Below, one piece after another: positions 35,714 through 45,206 of a DNA stretch of 64,000 bases. The translations under genes and the position numbers were made by a program. The DNA comes from JANQEU01 sp965242805 (GTDB lineage: Bacteria; Bacteroidota; Bacteroidia; Cytophagales; Cyclobacteriaceae): contig CBDETD010000002.1 of NCBI GenBank assembly GCA_965242805.1, positions 5,332,001 through 5,396,000 on the forward strand, written 5' to 3'. Below the pieces are notes generated by a model, which ran no database searches, had not been told where the DNA came from, and saw nothing but the letters and a program-made list of their open reading frames with translations. Within the stretch, counting starts at the first letter, position 1. Every line of letters starts with the position of its first letter.

Positions 35714-38085
35714 TGAATTTATTTCCTTACAACATAGAGGAAAAGCTTGAAGTAGGTCAGGTACGTGAGATAATCAAAGGGTATTGTCATACGGAGGCAG
35801 CTGCCAAATTGGTGAATAAAGCCAAACCCGTATCGGATTTCAAGAAACTTCAGACTTTCTTATCACAAACCAGGGAGTGTCTCCAAATACTGAACCAACC
35901 AGACAATCCCCCTCTACAATTCGAAGATATCTCAGATAATTTGACCAAAGTCAAGACTGTTGGAGCCTATCTTGATCCGGAAGAATTGTTACCTGTCAAG
36001 TCGGCCCTTTCCTCGACCTACCATTGGACTCAATTTCTCAAGAGGCATCGATTGGAATACCCTGAATTATTTCAGTTAACACTGGGTTTCATATCAGATA
36101 TCGACTTAGTGAAATTGATCGAAAGTACGATCGATGAACGGGGGGAGGTCAGATCCAATGCAAGTCCTGAGTTATCCGATATCAGAACACAGATCATTAA
36201 ATCGGAAAGCAAAGTTCGAAGCTCAATCAAGAGAATTCTGGATAGAGTTAAAAAGGACAACTATACGGATGAGAAAAGCGAGATAACCATCCGTGATGGT
36301 CGACTTGTTATTCCTGTTTGGGCCGAGCATAAGAGACATATTGCCGGTTTTGTCCATGACGAGTCGGCTACGGGTCAAACAGTATTCATGGAGCCTACGG
36401 AGGTGTTGGAATTAAACAACAATGTTCGCGAGCTGCTGTATCAGGAAAAGCGTGAGGTGCAGAGAATACTTGTTAACCTATCAGATAAAATCAGGGATAG
36501 AATGGAAGATTTCACTCGGGCAAGATCATTCCTGTTACTCCTGGATTTTATTTGCGCAAAGGTGAGATTTGCTCAAGAATATCAGGCAGTTGTTCCGGAG
36601 GTAAGAAAATCCCCATCGGTGAACCTTGTCAAGGCCTTTCATCCACTACTACAAAAACTGAATGAAGAACAGGGAAAATCTACCATCCCGTTGACATTAC
36701 AATTAGACCATCAAAACCATAGAGTATGTGTGATTAGTGGCCCCAACGCAGGAGGAAAATCTGTAGCAATGAAGACCGTAGGTTTACTCCAGTATTTAGC
36801 TCAATGTGGATTTCCGGTGACAGCTGATGAAGAATCTTCATTTGGGATCTTTCAATACCTTTTCGTCGACATTGGGGACTCTCAGTCTTTGGAAAATGAC
36901 TTAAGTACTTATAGTTCCAGGTTACAGGCGATGAAGTATTTTGTGGAATTTGCCAATAAAAAAACACTGGTACTTATTGATGAATTTGGAACTGGCACCG
37001 AACCACAGTTTGGTGGCGCAATAGCCCAGGCCATTCTTCAGCGACTTGCAAAGACCGGATCATATGGAGTGATTACAACCCATTATGCCAACATCAAGAA
37101 AATTGCAGATCAGATGAAAGGCATGGTCAATGCTGCCATGAGATACGACACGAATAAATTGGAACCTTTATTCCAATTGGAAGTAGGAAAACCTGGAAGT
37201 TCCTTTGCTTTCGAAATTGCCAAGAAAATTGGTTTGTCTGAGGATTTGATAAATGATGCCAAAAGTCTCGTGGATGAAAGCCATGTAAATTATGACAAGC
37301 TTTTAACAGATTTAGAGGGAGAGAAATCCTTAATTGAGACCCAAAAACTGGAATTATCATCCAAGGAATCTGAGGTCCGGGGATTGAAAAAGGATTACGA
37401 AGCACTGAAAGATATGCTTGACAGTGAGAGAAAGCATATACTTAAAAAAGCAAAAATCGAAGCTCAGGCTATCGTTTCGGAGGCTAACAGGAGAATTGAA
37501 AAAGCAGTAAGAGACATTAAAGAAAGTCAGGCGAATAAGGAGAAGACCAGAGCCATTCGAAAGGATGTTGAGTCATACAAAGAAAGCCTTAGTGCCGGTG
37601 ACAAGAAAGAAGCAGGCAAATCCCAGGGATCGATACTTAAGAAAGGTGATAGAGTAAAATTATCGGGTCAGGAAGGAGTTGGTGAAATTCTAAGTCTTAA
37701 GAAAAATGAAGCCCAGGTTAGTTTCGGAAACATTACTTCCTTTGTCGAAATCGACAAGTTGCAGAAGGTGGGAGGTAAAGGATCGGCAAGGCAAAAGAAA
37801 CCGAAGAGAATGGGTGTGGATCTTGACCAAAGAATGCAAGGATTCAATTCCGACCTTGATGTGAGGGGTAAGAAAGCCGAAGAAGTTATCTCATTGGTAG
37901 ATCGATTTGTGGATGATGCTTTAATGCTGGGAGCAAACAAACTAAGAATCCTACATGGCAAGGGCTTTGGTGTATTACGTGAGGTGGTTCGGACACACTT
38001 AAACCAGGATCCCAATGTAGTTGAATTACAGGATGAGAATGAAGATCTTGGAGGTAGCGGGGTGACCATAATCACCCTGAAATGA
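35713..38085 (+). CDS. mutS2: MutS2 family DNA/ribosome-associated ATPase
   Basis: 790 residues, the usual length. The MutS core and clamp lie in the first 320 residues, then the ATPase with Walker A SGPNAGGKSVAMKT, DEFGTGTEPQFGGA and the signature TTHYANIKK. A coiled coil (about 520-640) and a C-terminal Smr domain (LDVRGKKAEEV ... ILHGKGFGVLREVVR) complete it. MutS2 limits recombination in some bacteria and acts in ribosome collision rescue in others. The stop overlaps the next ATG as ATGA. Confidence 0.95.
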   Translation: MNLFPYNIEEKLEVGQVREIIKGYCHTEAAAKLVNKAKPVSDFKKLQTFLSQTRECLQILNQPDNPPLQFEDISDNLTKVKTVGAYLDPEELLPVKSALSSTYHWTQFLKRHRLEYPELFQLTLGFISDIDLVKLIESTIDERGEVRSNASPELSDIRTQIIKSESKVRSSIKRILDRVKKDNYTDEKSEITIRDGRLVIPVWAEHKRHIAGFVHDESATGQTVFMEPTEVLELNNNVRELLYQEKREVQRILVNLSDKIRDRMEDFTRARSFLLLLDFICAKVRFAQEYQAVVPEVRKSPSVNLVKAFHPLLQKLNEEQGKSTIPLTLQLDHQNHRVCVISGPNAGGKSVAMKTVGLLQYLAQCGFPVTADEESSFGIFQYLFVDIGDSQSLENDLSTYSSRLQAMKYFVEFANKKTLVLIDEFGTGTEPQFGGAIAQAILQRLAKTGSYGVITTHYANIKKIADQMKGMVNAAMRYDTNKLEPLFQLEVGKPGSSFAFEIAKKIGLSEDLINDAKSLVDESHVNYDKLLTDLEGEKSLIETQKLELSSKESEVRGLKKDYEALKDMLDSERKHILKKAKIEAQAIVSEANRRIEKAVRDIKESQANKEKTRAIRKDVESYKESLSAGDKKEAGKSQGSILKKGDRVKLSGQEGVGEILSLKKNEAQVSFGNITSFVEIDKLQKVGGKGSARQKKPKRMGVDLDQRMQGFNSDLDVRGKKAEEVISLVDRFVDDALMLGANKLRILHGKGFGVLREVVRTHLNQDPNVVELQDENEDLGGSGVTIITLK

Positions 38086-38312
38086 CAACCTACACAAGGA
38101 AACAACTTTCACTCAGAAACGGGATCGATAAGGAGGAAGTTTGGGTTGCTTATAGAGGAATAATCTATGACTTGACGGGAAGTAGACTTTGGCGAAACGG
38201 CCAACATTATGAGCACTGGGCTGGACAGGACCTTACTAAAGAATTAGAAGTTGATGCGCCTCATACGAGTAGCGTTTTTAGTAAATTTAAAGTAGTTGGG
38301 TACCTAAAATAA
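38082..38312 (+). CDS. cytochrome b5-like heme-binding protein
   Basis: 76 residues. The sequence has the b5-type frame EEVWVAYRGIIYDLTGSRLW ... HYEHWAGQDLTKEL, with a His at about residue 45 as a possible heme ligand and another at about 64 (DAPHTSSVF). Similar short soluble b5-like proteins exist in many bacteria, where partners are unknown. It overlaps mutS2 by four bases, an odd pairing that suggests shared translation, not a shared reaction. Confidence 0.82.
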   Translation: MTTYTRKQLSLRNGIDKEEVWVAYRGIIYDLTGSRLWRNGQHYEHWAGQDLTKELEVDAPHTSSVFSKFKVVGYLK

Positions 38313-38320
38313 TTAAGATC

Positions 38321-39127
38321 ATGAAACAAACTTCCAAACTCACTATAGTGATAATCCTATTTTCAGTATTGTCTATCTCCTGTGGTGACGATGATAAATC
38401 AAATCTGCCAGATCCCGGTGATCCACCGGTAATTCCCGGAGAAGCCACATTCGTAATGGATTTTTCTGATTTTCAACAAGCCAATGGACGTCTTGATGCC
38501 AACTTGGCATGGTTGAATGCCGCGGGAAGAGTAGTGGTTTGGAATGTATTGATCGGATTTACTTTCGCTATTCCTGTAGCTGCTTTTAGAGCAACTGTAT
38601 CTCAAACTCCTACATATGATTTTGACAGGCAATTATGGGTTTGGACATTCTCATACGATCTGGTTGGCAAAGAATATTCGGCTGAACTGACGGGTCAGTT
38701 GGAAGATGATGAAGTCAACTGGGAGATGTACATTTCAGTAGAGGCTGGATTTCAGGATTTTCTTTGGTATTCCGGTACTTCTAAAATTGATGGGAGTTCA
38801 GGAAACTGGGAGCTGAATAAAAGTCCTGAAGAATCACAAAGATGGCTATCCATAGATTGGGAAATGGAGAACGAAAATATTGGCAGAATTACTTACACGG
38901 ATGTGTCCGGAATGGAGTCCGATGGTGGATTCATCGAGTATGGTAGGAGGCAAGGTACCGATTATGATACCTATTATACAATAAGCAATGCTGTCAATGG
39001 AAATCTTGTTCAAATTGAATGGAATCGTGACGCCAATAACGGGAGAATAAAAGACCCTCTTGGTTTCGGTGATGATGCTTATAGGTGTTGGAATGAAAAC
39101 TTTGAAGATATAGATTGCCCTCAATGA
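38321..39127 (+). CDS. lipoprotein of unknown function
   Basis: 268 residues. The lipobox is FSVLSIS-C, followed by an acidic tether (GDDDKSN). The mature part is beta-rich with many Trp and Gly residues and a repeated pattern (RQLWVWTFSYDLVGKEYSAE; NWEMYISVEAGFQDFLWYSG; RWLSIDWEMENENIGRITY). I do not recognise a family. It starts 8 bases after the b5 gene and ends in an ATGA overlap with the kinase gene, so it lies in a continuous operon from 35372 to 40767. Confidence 0.78.
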   Translation: MKQTSKLTIVIILFSVLSISCGDDDKSNLPDPGDPPVIPGEATFVMDFSDFQQANGRLDANLAWLNAAGRVVVWNVLIGFTFAIPVAAFRATVSQTPTYDFDRQLWVWTFSYDLVGKEYSAELTGQLEDDEVNWEMYISVEAGFQDFLWYSGTSKIDGSSGNWELNKSPEESQRWLSIDWEMENENIGRITYTDVSGMESDGGFIEYGRRQGTDYDTYYTISNAVNGNLVQIEWNRDANNGRIKDPLGFGDDAYRCWNENFEDIDCPQ

Positions 39128-39954
39128 TACTGATAGGAGATGCAGGTGGAAGCAGTACTTCCTGGAGAAGAATTGATGAAGCAGGTAGCATCTCCCAATT
39201 CAAGACAATAGGCCTCAATATATCCGTATCGCAACCAGGTTCATATCTGGATTCGATTTTTGAGGAATTACGACCTTTTCAAGATGTATCCAGCATCCAC
39301 TTTTATGTTGCTGGATTCCGAGGGGAAGAAAACACTCGGATTGAAATCAGGGATGCTTTTGCAAAGTATTTCACTAAAGCCGAAATTTTTATTGAAAGTG
39401 ACCTCCTGGGGGCTGCAAGGTCTCTTCATGGATCCAATGAAGGTTGGGTTGGGATACTTGGTACAGGTGCCAATATGGCCTTTTATGATGGTAGTGCGGT
39501 AAATCAACTGATCCCTTCTTTAGGATATGTTTTGGGTGATGAAGGAAGTGGAGCGCATATAGGTAAGAAGATATTGGTGGACTTTTGCCGGAAAAAGCTA
39601 CCCAGTAACCTTCAGGCTGCCTTTGATGAGGCGTTCGGATTAAGCATTGATGATGTAATTGGTCAAACGTACCGAAGCGAAAGGCCAAACCTGTTTCTCG
39701 CGTCTTTTACAAAATTCATTGCGGAGAATCTAAGCCATCCCTACTGCTACGATTTGGTATTAAATTCATTTGAAGAACATATTAATGTATTCTTGAGGGA
39801 TTATGACCAAAAAGCGATAGCATACACGGGCTCGATAGCTTTTCATTTCGCTCAAATACTGAGAAAAGTAGGTCAGGAAAAGGGTATCAATATTGGTAAG
39901 GTTTCTGAATCACCAATCGCTGGTCTAACTTTGTTCCATCAAGAAAAAAAGTAA
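39124..39954 (+). CDS. BadF/BcrA-type amino-sugar kinase (GlcNAc/MurNAc kinase)
   Basis: About 276 residues from the ATG overlapping the previous TGA. It is an actin-fold ATPase with phosphate loop LIGDAGGSSTSW, GWVGILGTGANMAFY and GYVLGDEGSGAHIGK, as in bacterial N-acetylglucosamine kinases and MurK. It is directly followed by murQ with no gap, so the natural substrate is probably MurNAc, producing MurNAc-6-P for MurQ. GlcNAc remains possible. Confidence 0.85.
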   Translation: MILIGDAGGSSTSWRRIDEAGSISQFKTIGLNISVSQPGSYLDSIFEELRPFQDVSSIHFYVAGFRGEENTRIEIRDAFAKYFTKAEIFIESDLLGAARSLHGSNEGWVGILGTGANMAFYDGSAVNQLIPSLGYVLGDEGSGAHIGKKILVDFCRKKLPSNLQAAFDEAFGLSIDDVIGQTYRSERPNLFLASFTKFIAENLSHPYCYDLVLNSFEEHINVFLRDYDQKAIAYTGSIAFHFAQILRKVGQEKGINIGKVSESPIAGLTLFHQEKK

Positions 39955-40767
39955 ATGTCAATAACGGAATCTAGCTCTCATTATGATCACCTGGAGTCGA
40001 TGTCGATTTCTGATTTGCTAAGCAACATCAATGCTGAAGATCATAAGGTGGCGCCTGCGGTGAAGAAAGCTTTGCCAAAGATCGAATCGTTCATTGAGGC
40101 CGCAGCGATGAGGATGTCCGAAGGTGGTAGAATATTTTACATAGGAGCCGGCACGAGTGGCAGGTTAGGAATTGTGGATGCATCGGAATGTCCACCTACA
40201 TATGGTGTAGAACATGGTTTAGTGATCGGTATTATGGCTGGGGGTGACCAGGCAATCCGGAAAGCGGTGGAGTTTGCGGAGGATGATAAAGATCAAGCCT
40301 GGAAAGACCTTTTGAATCATGATCCCGGACCAAATGACATTGTAGTGGGTATCGCAGCCTCGGGAAGAACACCCTATGTGATCGGGGGAGTGAAAGATGC
40401 TCGATCGAATGGTCTTTTAACTGGATGCATCACATGTAATCCTGATTCTGAACTTGCGGCAGAAGCTGAGTTTTCTATAGAGGTAATTGTTGGGCCAGAG
40501 TTTGTTACTGGGAGCACCCGAATGAAGGCCGGTACGGCCCAGAAAATGGTCCTTAATTTGATATCCACATCTTTAATGATCAAATTGGGTCGCGTCCAGG
40601 GAAATAAAATGGTTGACATGCAATTATCAAACAACAAGCTGGTGGACAGAGGCATAAGGATGGTGATAAATGAGACGGGAGTTTCTGTTGAGGAGGCATC
40701 TGGTTTATTAGACAAATATGGATCAGTTAGATCTGCTGTGGAGGCCTGGAAATCGAATGTTAAGTAA
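39955..40767 (+). CDS. murQ: N-acetylmuramic acid 6-phosphate etherase
   Basis: 270 residues, slightly shorter than the 298 of E. coli. The SIS-domain motifs are intact: FYIGAGTSGRLGIVDASECP with the catalytic Glu, PPTYGV, the phosphate-binding VTGSTRMKAGTAQKMVLNL, and MVDMQLSNNKLVDRG. MurQ cleaves the lactyl ether of MurNAc-6-P to yield GlcNAc-6-P and lactate. The gene abuts the kinase gene. Together with the NamZ-like protein, this outlines MurNAc recycling in the cytoplasm. Confidence 0.95.
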   Translation: MSITESSSHYDHLESMSISDLLSNINAEDHKVAPAVKKALPKIESFIEAAAMRMSEGGRIFYIGAGTSGRLGIVDASECPPTYGVEHGLVIGIMAGGDQAIRKAVEFAEDDKDQAWKDLLNHDPGPNDIVVGIAASGRTPYVIGGVKDARSNGLLTGCITCNPDSELAAEAEFSIEVIVGPEFVTGSTRMKAGTAQKMVLNLISTSLMIKLGRVQGNKMVDMQLSNNKLVDRGIRMVINETGVSVEEASGLLDKYGSVRSAVEAWKSNVK

Positions 40768-40782
40768 ATGTTAAGAAGAGGT

Positions 40783-40803
40783 GATGTTTAATTAACAAAC
40801 ATC
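40783..40803 (+). terminator. weak hairpin after murQ
   Basis: GATGTTT and AAACATC pair around a 7-base loop 16 bases after the murQ stop. The T run is poor, so this is a weak candidate terminator. Confidence 0.35.
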
Positions 40804-41010
40804 CCATTTCTTAGACCGCTAAATACCTCTGAACCAACTACATAAAAAGATAAGTTCTGGAGAATTTATTTTTTAATTCTACTCTTTGTAAATTCAAAAA
40901 ATCAATGTTAAATCTGCTTTAATGAAGGGGGTTAAAACTTAATTTTTAGAAAATCATGTTGACACTCTTCATTGATAATTTTAAACCATCAAAAATCAAA
41001 TCTAAAACCA

Positions 41011-44000
41011 ATGAGAAAGCTTTTATTTTTGGTTGTTCCAATGCTCATGATGTCAGCAGATATCTTTGGACAGGGAACAACAACAGCCTCTATACGAGGA
41101 CGGATTGTGGACCAGAATGGAGAGGGTCTGCCCGGTGCCACAATTCAAGCTCTTCACACACCTACCGGAACTACCTGGGGTAATGTGACGGATGTTGACG
41201 GTTATTTTAGACTGTCCAGTGTTAACGTAGGTGGGCCATACACGATCACCGCTTCATTTGTGGGGTATGAGACCCAGGAAAAGAACGATGTGTTCCTATC
41301 CCTGGGTCAGACGTTCAATGCAAATATGACATTGTCTGAAGGATCAACTCAACTGGAAGAGATCGTAGTTTCAGCAGCTGCGGGAAATATTTTCGACGGG
41401 AATAGAACAGGGGCTTCTACGTTCATAGGTCCTGAGGCCATCAACTCACTACCAAACGTGGGAAGATCCGTGGGTGATTTCGTTCGATTAACTCCTCAGG
41501 CCAAAATCGAAGAGGGAAATGACGGTCTGGAGATCCAGGTCGGTGGTATGAACAACCGATACAATGCCATCTACATTGATGGCGCCGTAAACAACGATGT
41601 CTTTGGTCTTGCAGCCAGTGGAACCAATGGAGGACAAACTGGTGTAACTCCTATAAGTATTGACGCTATCGAGCAGTTTGTTGTGAACGTTGCTCCCTTT
41701 GATGTAAGACAGTCCGGTTTCGCAGGAGGATCGATCAGTGCCGTGACCAGAAGTGGTACCAATGAATTTGATGCGAGCATCTATTCTTTTTTCAGGAATG
41801 AAAGTCTGGCAGGCAAGACTCCTGCTGAAGATGATGCAACAGGCGTGACAAGAGAGAAATTGGATGAGTTCACAGCTCGAACTACTGGATTTAGAGTTGG
41901 TGGTCCCATCATAAAGAATAAACTATTTTTCTTTGCAAGCGGAGAGATCCAGAGGGACGAAACTCCTCAGCCCTTTGACTTTGCGAACTACGATGGAGAT
42001 GCCACCTTAGCTGATATTGATCTTTTGGTGAATGAATTGCAAACCACTTACAATTACAATCCAGGATCCTATGCCAACAACACTGCCTTTTTGGATAGTG
42101 ATAAGTTCCTTGTGAAGTTTGATTGGAATGCAAGCGACAAACATAAGATCTCTATCCGACACTCATTTACTAAAGCGGAAAACCTTGAAGCAAGGAGTTC
42201 CAGTGGATCAGGTATTCGTTTCATAAATGGTTCTGAGTACTTCGTCAGTAAGACGAATTCAACAGCCCTTGAGATCAAAAGTGTGTTGAATAACAACATG
42301 TCCAATCACTTCACTTTGGGTACCACAATCGTAAGAGACGACAGGGATCCTTTTGGGGATGAATTTCCCGCTGTTTTCATCGACGATGGCCGTGGTGGAT
42401 TCACGTTTGGTGCAGAGACATTCTCAACAGCCAACCTTTTGGACCAGGATATAATTACTATCACCAATAATTTCGAATACTACAAAGGAAAGCATACGAT
42501 CACTGTTGGTGGTAATCTTGAACTTTATAAAACCAGAAACCTATTCATTCCATTCAATTTTGGTGACTACGATTGGGATCGTTCTTCTCCTGTCAATGGA
42601 GTCAGTGATCTTGACGACTTCCTGACAGGTGTAAATCCAAGTTTCCTGATCAGAAGTTACTCTCTAAGGGATAATGTAACTGGTGATGAGTCAGCAGCCG
42701 GTATCACATTTAGTGGCTCACTTCTAGGTCTATATGTACAGGATGAGATCCAGGTCAATGATCAATTGAAAGTGACTGTTGGTGTCAGAGGAGATATCAA
42801 TTTCTTCGAAGATACTCCTGAGAACACTGCGTTCAATTCAACTACTATTCCTTTATTGGAAGCCGAAGGTTACGACCTAGGAGGAGCACAAACTGGACAA
42901 TTCATTGATCCACAGTTTTACATTTCTCCAAGAATCGGATTCAACTATGACGTCCTGGGAGATCAAACCACACAACTTCGAGGCGGAGTAGGGATCTTCA
43001 CATCTAGAATTCCTTTGGTATGGCCAGGTGGAGCATACAACAACAACGGGATCAACCGAGGTACTTATTTGAGTTTTGGATCTGATCCATTTGAAACAAA
43101 TATCAATAATCAACCTCCTGGTGCCATTGACACTAGCAATCCTTCACCATCTGGCGATATTGACTTATTTGTAAGCGACTTTAAAATTCCACAGGTTCTA
43201 AAGGCGAACCTTGGCGTTGATCAACAGCTGCCACTTGGATTGATCGGAGGAGTCGAATTTCTATTTACAAAGTTTATAAACCAGGTTTACTATCAGAACG
43301 TCAACTTAAGACCTTCAACTGAAAATTTGGAAGGTACACCTGATAATAGAGCAATCTTTGATCGAAGGGATGAGATCGATGATACGTATGGAAGGATCAT
43401 GTTAGGATCAAATGATGATCAAGGCTACTCCTACAATATTACTGCTTCTGTTACCAAGCCTATGGACAATGGTTTTTCAGGACAATTGTCTTATACTTTC
43501 GGTGATTCCTGGTCCATTTATGATGGTACTTCTTCACAGAACTCATCACAATGGAGGGGTTTACATGCCATCAACGGCAGGAACTTTTGGACAGAACCTC
43601 AAAGATCAGACTTTGCCGCAGGTCACAGGATCCTGGCTAATGTGAGTTACCGTAAGGAATATGCTGGATTTGCTGCTACTCAGATTTCTTTGATCTATGA
43701 GGGACAATCCGGCAATCTGTATAGCTATATATATGGTAACGGTCAGAATATCATCAATGAAGATTCCAGGAACAGGGAGCTTGTTTATATACCTGCTTCA
43801 GCTGACGAGATCGTTTTTGACGAGAGCAATGCTACTGCTGCTGAGCAATGGGCACAGCTTGATGCATTCATTGAGAGCGATGATTATTTGAAAGAACATC
43901 GAGGTGAATATGCAGTAAGAAACTCAAACAGAACTCCATTTGAAGGAGTGATCGATGTGAAGCTGATCCAGGACTTCTATATTGAGCTGGCGAATGGGAA

Positions 44001-44259
44001 ACGAAACACTCTTCAATTCACACTTGACATCTTCAATTTCACTAATATGATCAACAAGGATTGGGGTAAGCGATATAACCGACAGTTTGGTGGATATGAA
44101 CTGTTGGAATTTGAAGGTTTTGCACCCGGTTCTAATGTTCCGACCTATTCGTTCTCTCCTTTTAATGGTAACAAACCATATTATGGTGACCTTGATGACA
44201 GTGGATTGTTAAGCTCAAGATGGCAAATGCAGTTTGGTGTCAGATATATATTTAATTGA
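41011..44259 (+). CDS. Oar-like TonB-dependent outer-membrane receptor
   Basis: About 1082 residues from the ATG at 41011, which gives a signal peptide (LLFLVVPMLMMSADIFG-Q). Residues about 25-115 are a carboxypeptidase-regulatory domain (GRIVDQNGEGLPGATIQALH). A plug follows (SLPNVGRSVGDFVRLTPQAK ... QSGFAGGSISAVTRSGTNEF), and then a long beta-barrel ending in an aromatic-type C-terminus (MQFGVRYIFN). Oar-like receptors take part in uptake or in protein transport across the outer membrane; the cargo is not known. A 122-residue lipoprotein follows after 26 bases. About 240 bases upstream are noncoding and AT-rich. Confidence 0.92.
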   Translation: MRKLLFLVVPMLMMSADIFGQGTTTASIRGRIVDQNGEGLPGATIQALHTPTGTTWGNVTDVDGYFRLSSVNVGGPYTITASFVGYETQEKNDVFLSLGQTFNANMTLSEGSTQLEEIVVSAAAGNIFDGNRTGASTFIGPEAINSLPNVGRSVGDFVRLTPQAKIEEGNDGLEIQVGGMNNRYNAIYIDGAVNNDVFGLAASGTNGGQTGVTPISIDAIEQFVVNVAPFDVRQSGFAGGSISAVTRSGTNEFDASIYSFFRNESLAGKTPAEDDATGVTREKLDEFTARTTGFRVGGPIIKNKLFFFASGEIQRDETPQPFDFANYDGDATLADIDLLVNELQTTYNYNPGSYANNTAFLDSDKFLVKFDWNASDKHKISIRHSFTKAENLEARSSSGSGIRFINGSEYFVSKTNSTALEIKSVLNNNMSNHFTLGTTIVRDDRDPFGDEFPAVFIDDGRGGFTFGAETFSTANLLDQDIITITNNFEYYKGKHTITVGGNLELYKTRNLFIPFNFGDYDWDRSSPVNGVSDLDDFLTGVNPSFLIRSYSLRDNVTGDESAAGITFSGSLLGLYVQDEIQVNDQLKVTVGVRGDINFFEDTPENTAFNSTTIPLLEAEGYDLGGAQTGQFIDPQFYISPRIGFNYDVLGDQTTQLRGGVGIFTSRIPLVWPGGAYNNNGINRGTYLSFGSDPFETNINNQPPGAIDTSNPSPSGDIDLFVSDFKIPQVLKANLGVDQQLPLGLIGGVEFLFTKFINQVYYQNVNLRPSTENLEGTPDNRAIFDRRDEIDDTYGRIMLGSNDDQGYSYNITASVTKPMDNGFSGQLSYTFGDSWSIYDGTSSQNSSQWRGLHAINGRNFWTEPQRSDFAAGHRILANVSYRKEYAGFAATQISLIYEGQSGNLYSYIYGNGQNIINEDSRNRELVYIPASADEIVFDESNATAAEQWAQLDAFIESDDYLKEHRGEYAVRNSNRTPFEGVIDVKLIQDFYIELANGKRNTLQFTLDIFNFTNMINKDWGKRYNRQFGGYELLEFEGFAPGSNVPTYSFSPFNGNKPYYGDLDDSGLLSSRWQMQFGVRYIFN

Positions 44260-44285
44260 TCTAATCACGAAAAGAAATAATTGAA

Positions 44286-44654
44286 ATGAAAAATATATTT
44301 TCTCTTGCATTGATCACGACTGCCTTCATTATGTTCAGTTGTGAAGTGGATGAAAATCCAGTTGATGCGACAGACACTTACTTCAGCATAAGTGCACCAG
44401 GTGGTACTTCAATCGATGTGCAGGCCAGTACGGCAGTTGACATAGATATTGATATCAGATCTTCAGGCGGGGTAACTTCCCTGACTGCCAACGGAAATGC
44501 TGTTACACTGGGATCTGGCAATATTCAAACCGCTACCTATACATTTAATGTTCCGGGAACGGATACCTTGGGTACGGAGTATACCATAGACTTTGTTGGT
44601 GCCGGTTCGGGATTAACAGCTGATTTATCTGTGACAGCTACCCTCGTCGAGTAA
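44286..44654 (+). CDS. small lipoprotein following the receptor
   Basis: 122 residues with lipobox TAFIMFS-C. The mature part is an acidic Ig-like beta-sandwich rich in Thr, Gly and Ser (YFSISAPGGTSIDVQASTAV ... IDFVGAGSGLTADLSVTATL). It is probably cotranscribed with the TonB-dependent receptor and may serve as its surface partner; that is inference from position. A strong terminator follows. Confidence 0.8.
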   Translation: MKNIFSLALITTAFIMFSCEVDENPVDATDTYFSISAPGGTSIDVQASTAVDIDIDIRSSGGVTSLTANGNAVTLGSGNIQTATYTFNVPGTDTLGTEYTIDFVGAGSGLTADLSVTATLVE

Positions 44655-44680
44655 GTATTTGACCTTAAGTCTTGTATAAT

Positions 44681-44704
44681 AAAGGCCCTTTTGGGCCTTT
44701 TTTT
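44681..44704 (+). terminator. intrinsic terminator
   Basis: AAAGGCCC and GGGCCTTT pair around TTTT and are followed by four more T. It closes the receptor-lipoprotein unit. Confidence 0.92.
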
Positions 44705-44771
44705 GGTTTAACAGGAATAACAACTTGCTCCCAGTTGAAATGCGGTCTATCATTGCAACTTTGATCAAAGT

Positions 44772-45206
44772 GTGATGATGTCAGAGACCAAGGCAATCCG
44801 GTTTTTATATATAATCATATTGCTTTCAGTAGTTGGATTGGAATTGGAGCTTCTTCTGATCGGACATGTTGAAGAATTTTGGCAGATCCTGCCAGTGATA
44901 ATGCTTCCTCTTACGCTTTTAGTACTCTTGGCTCATGAAATCATTTTAAAAAGGGGTATGTTTCGTGTTTCCTATTTTTACATGGTCATGATGCTTGGAA
45001 CAGGAATATTTGGGACTTTTCTTCATTATCAAAACAATAGCTTATTTGAACAGGAAATGTATCCTCACTTAAGTGGATTCAAGTTGATGAAGGAATCCCT
45101 GACCGGAGCAATACCTGTGTTGGCCCCTGGTGGTATGATCAGTATCGGACTGTGTGGAATTTTACTACTTTATCTAAAACAAAATACAAACAAGGAAAAT
45201 GAATAG
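44772..45206 (+). CDS. four-span membrane protein, unknown
   Basis: 144 residues with about four helices (FLYIIILLSVVGLELELLLI; ILPVIMLPLTLLVLLAHEII; FYMVMMLGTGIFGTFLHYQN; GGMISIGLCGILLLYL). The motif HEI and a His in GTFLHYQ are the only polar residues in the spans. I do not recognise a family. The end overlaps the start of the HhH lipoprotein gene by 8 bases, so the two are probably coupled. Confidence 0.75.
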   Translation: MMMSETKAIRFLYIIILLSVVGLELELLLIGHVEEFWQILPVIMLPLTLLVLLAHEIILKRGMFRVSYFYMVMMLGTGIFGTFLHYQNNSLFEQEMYPHLSGFKLMKESLTGAIPVLAPGGMISIGLCGILLLYLKQNTNKENE

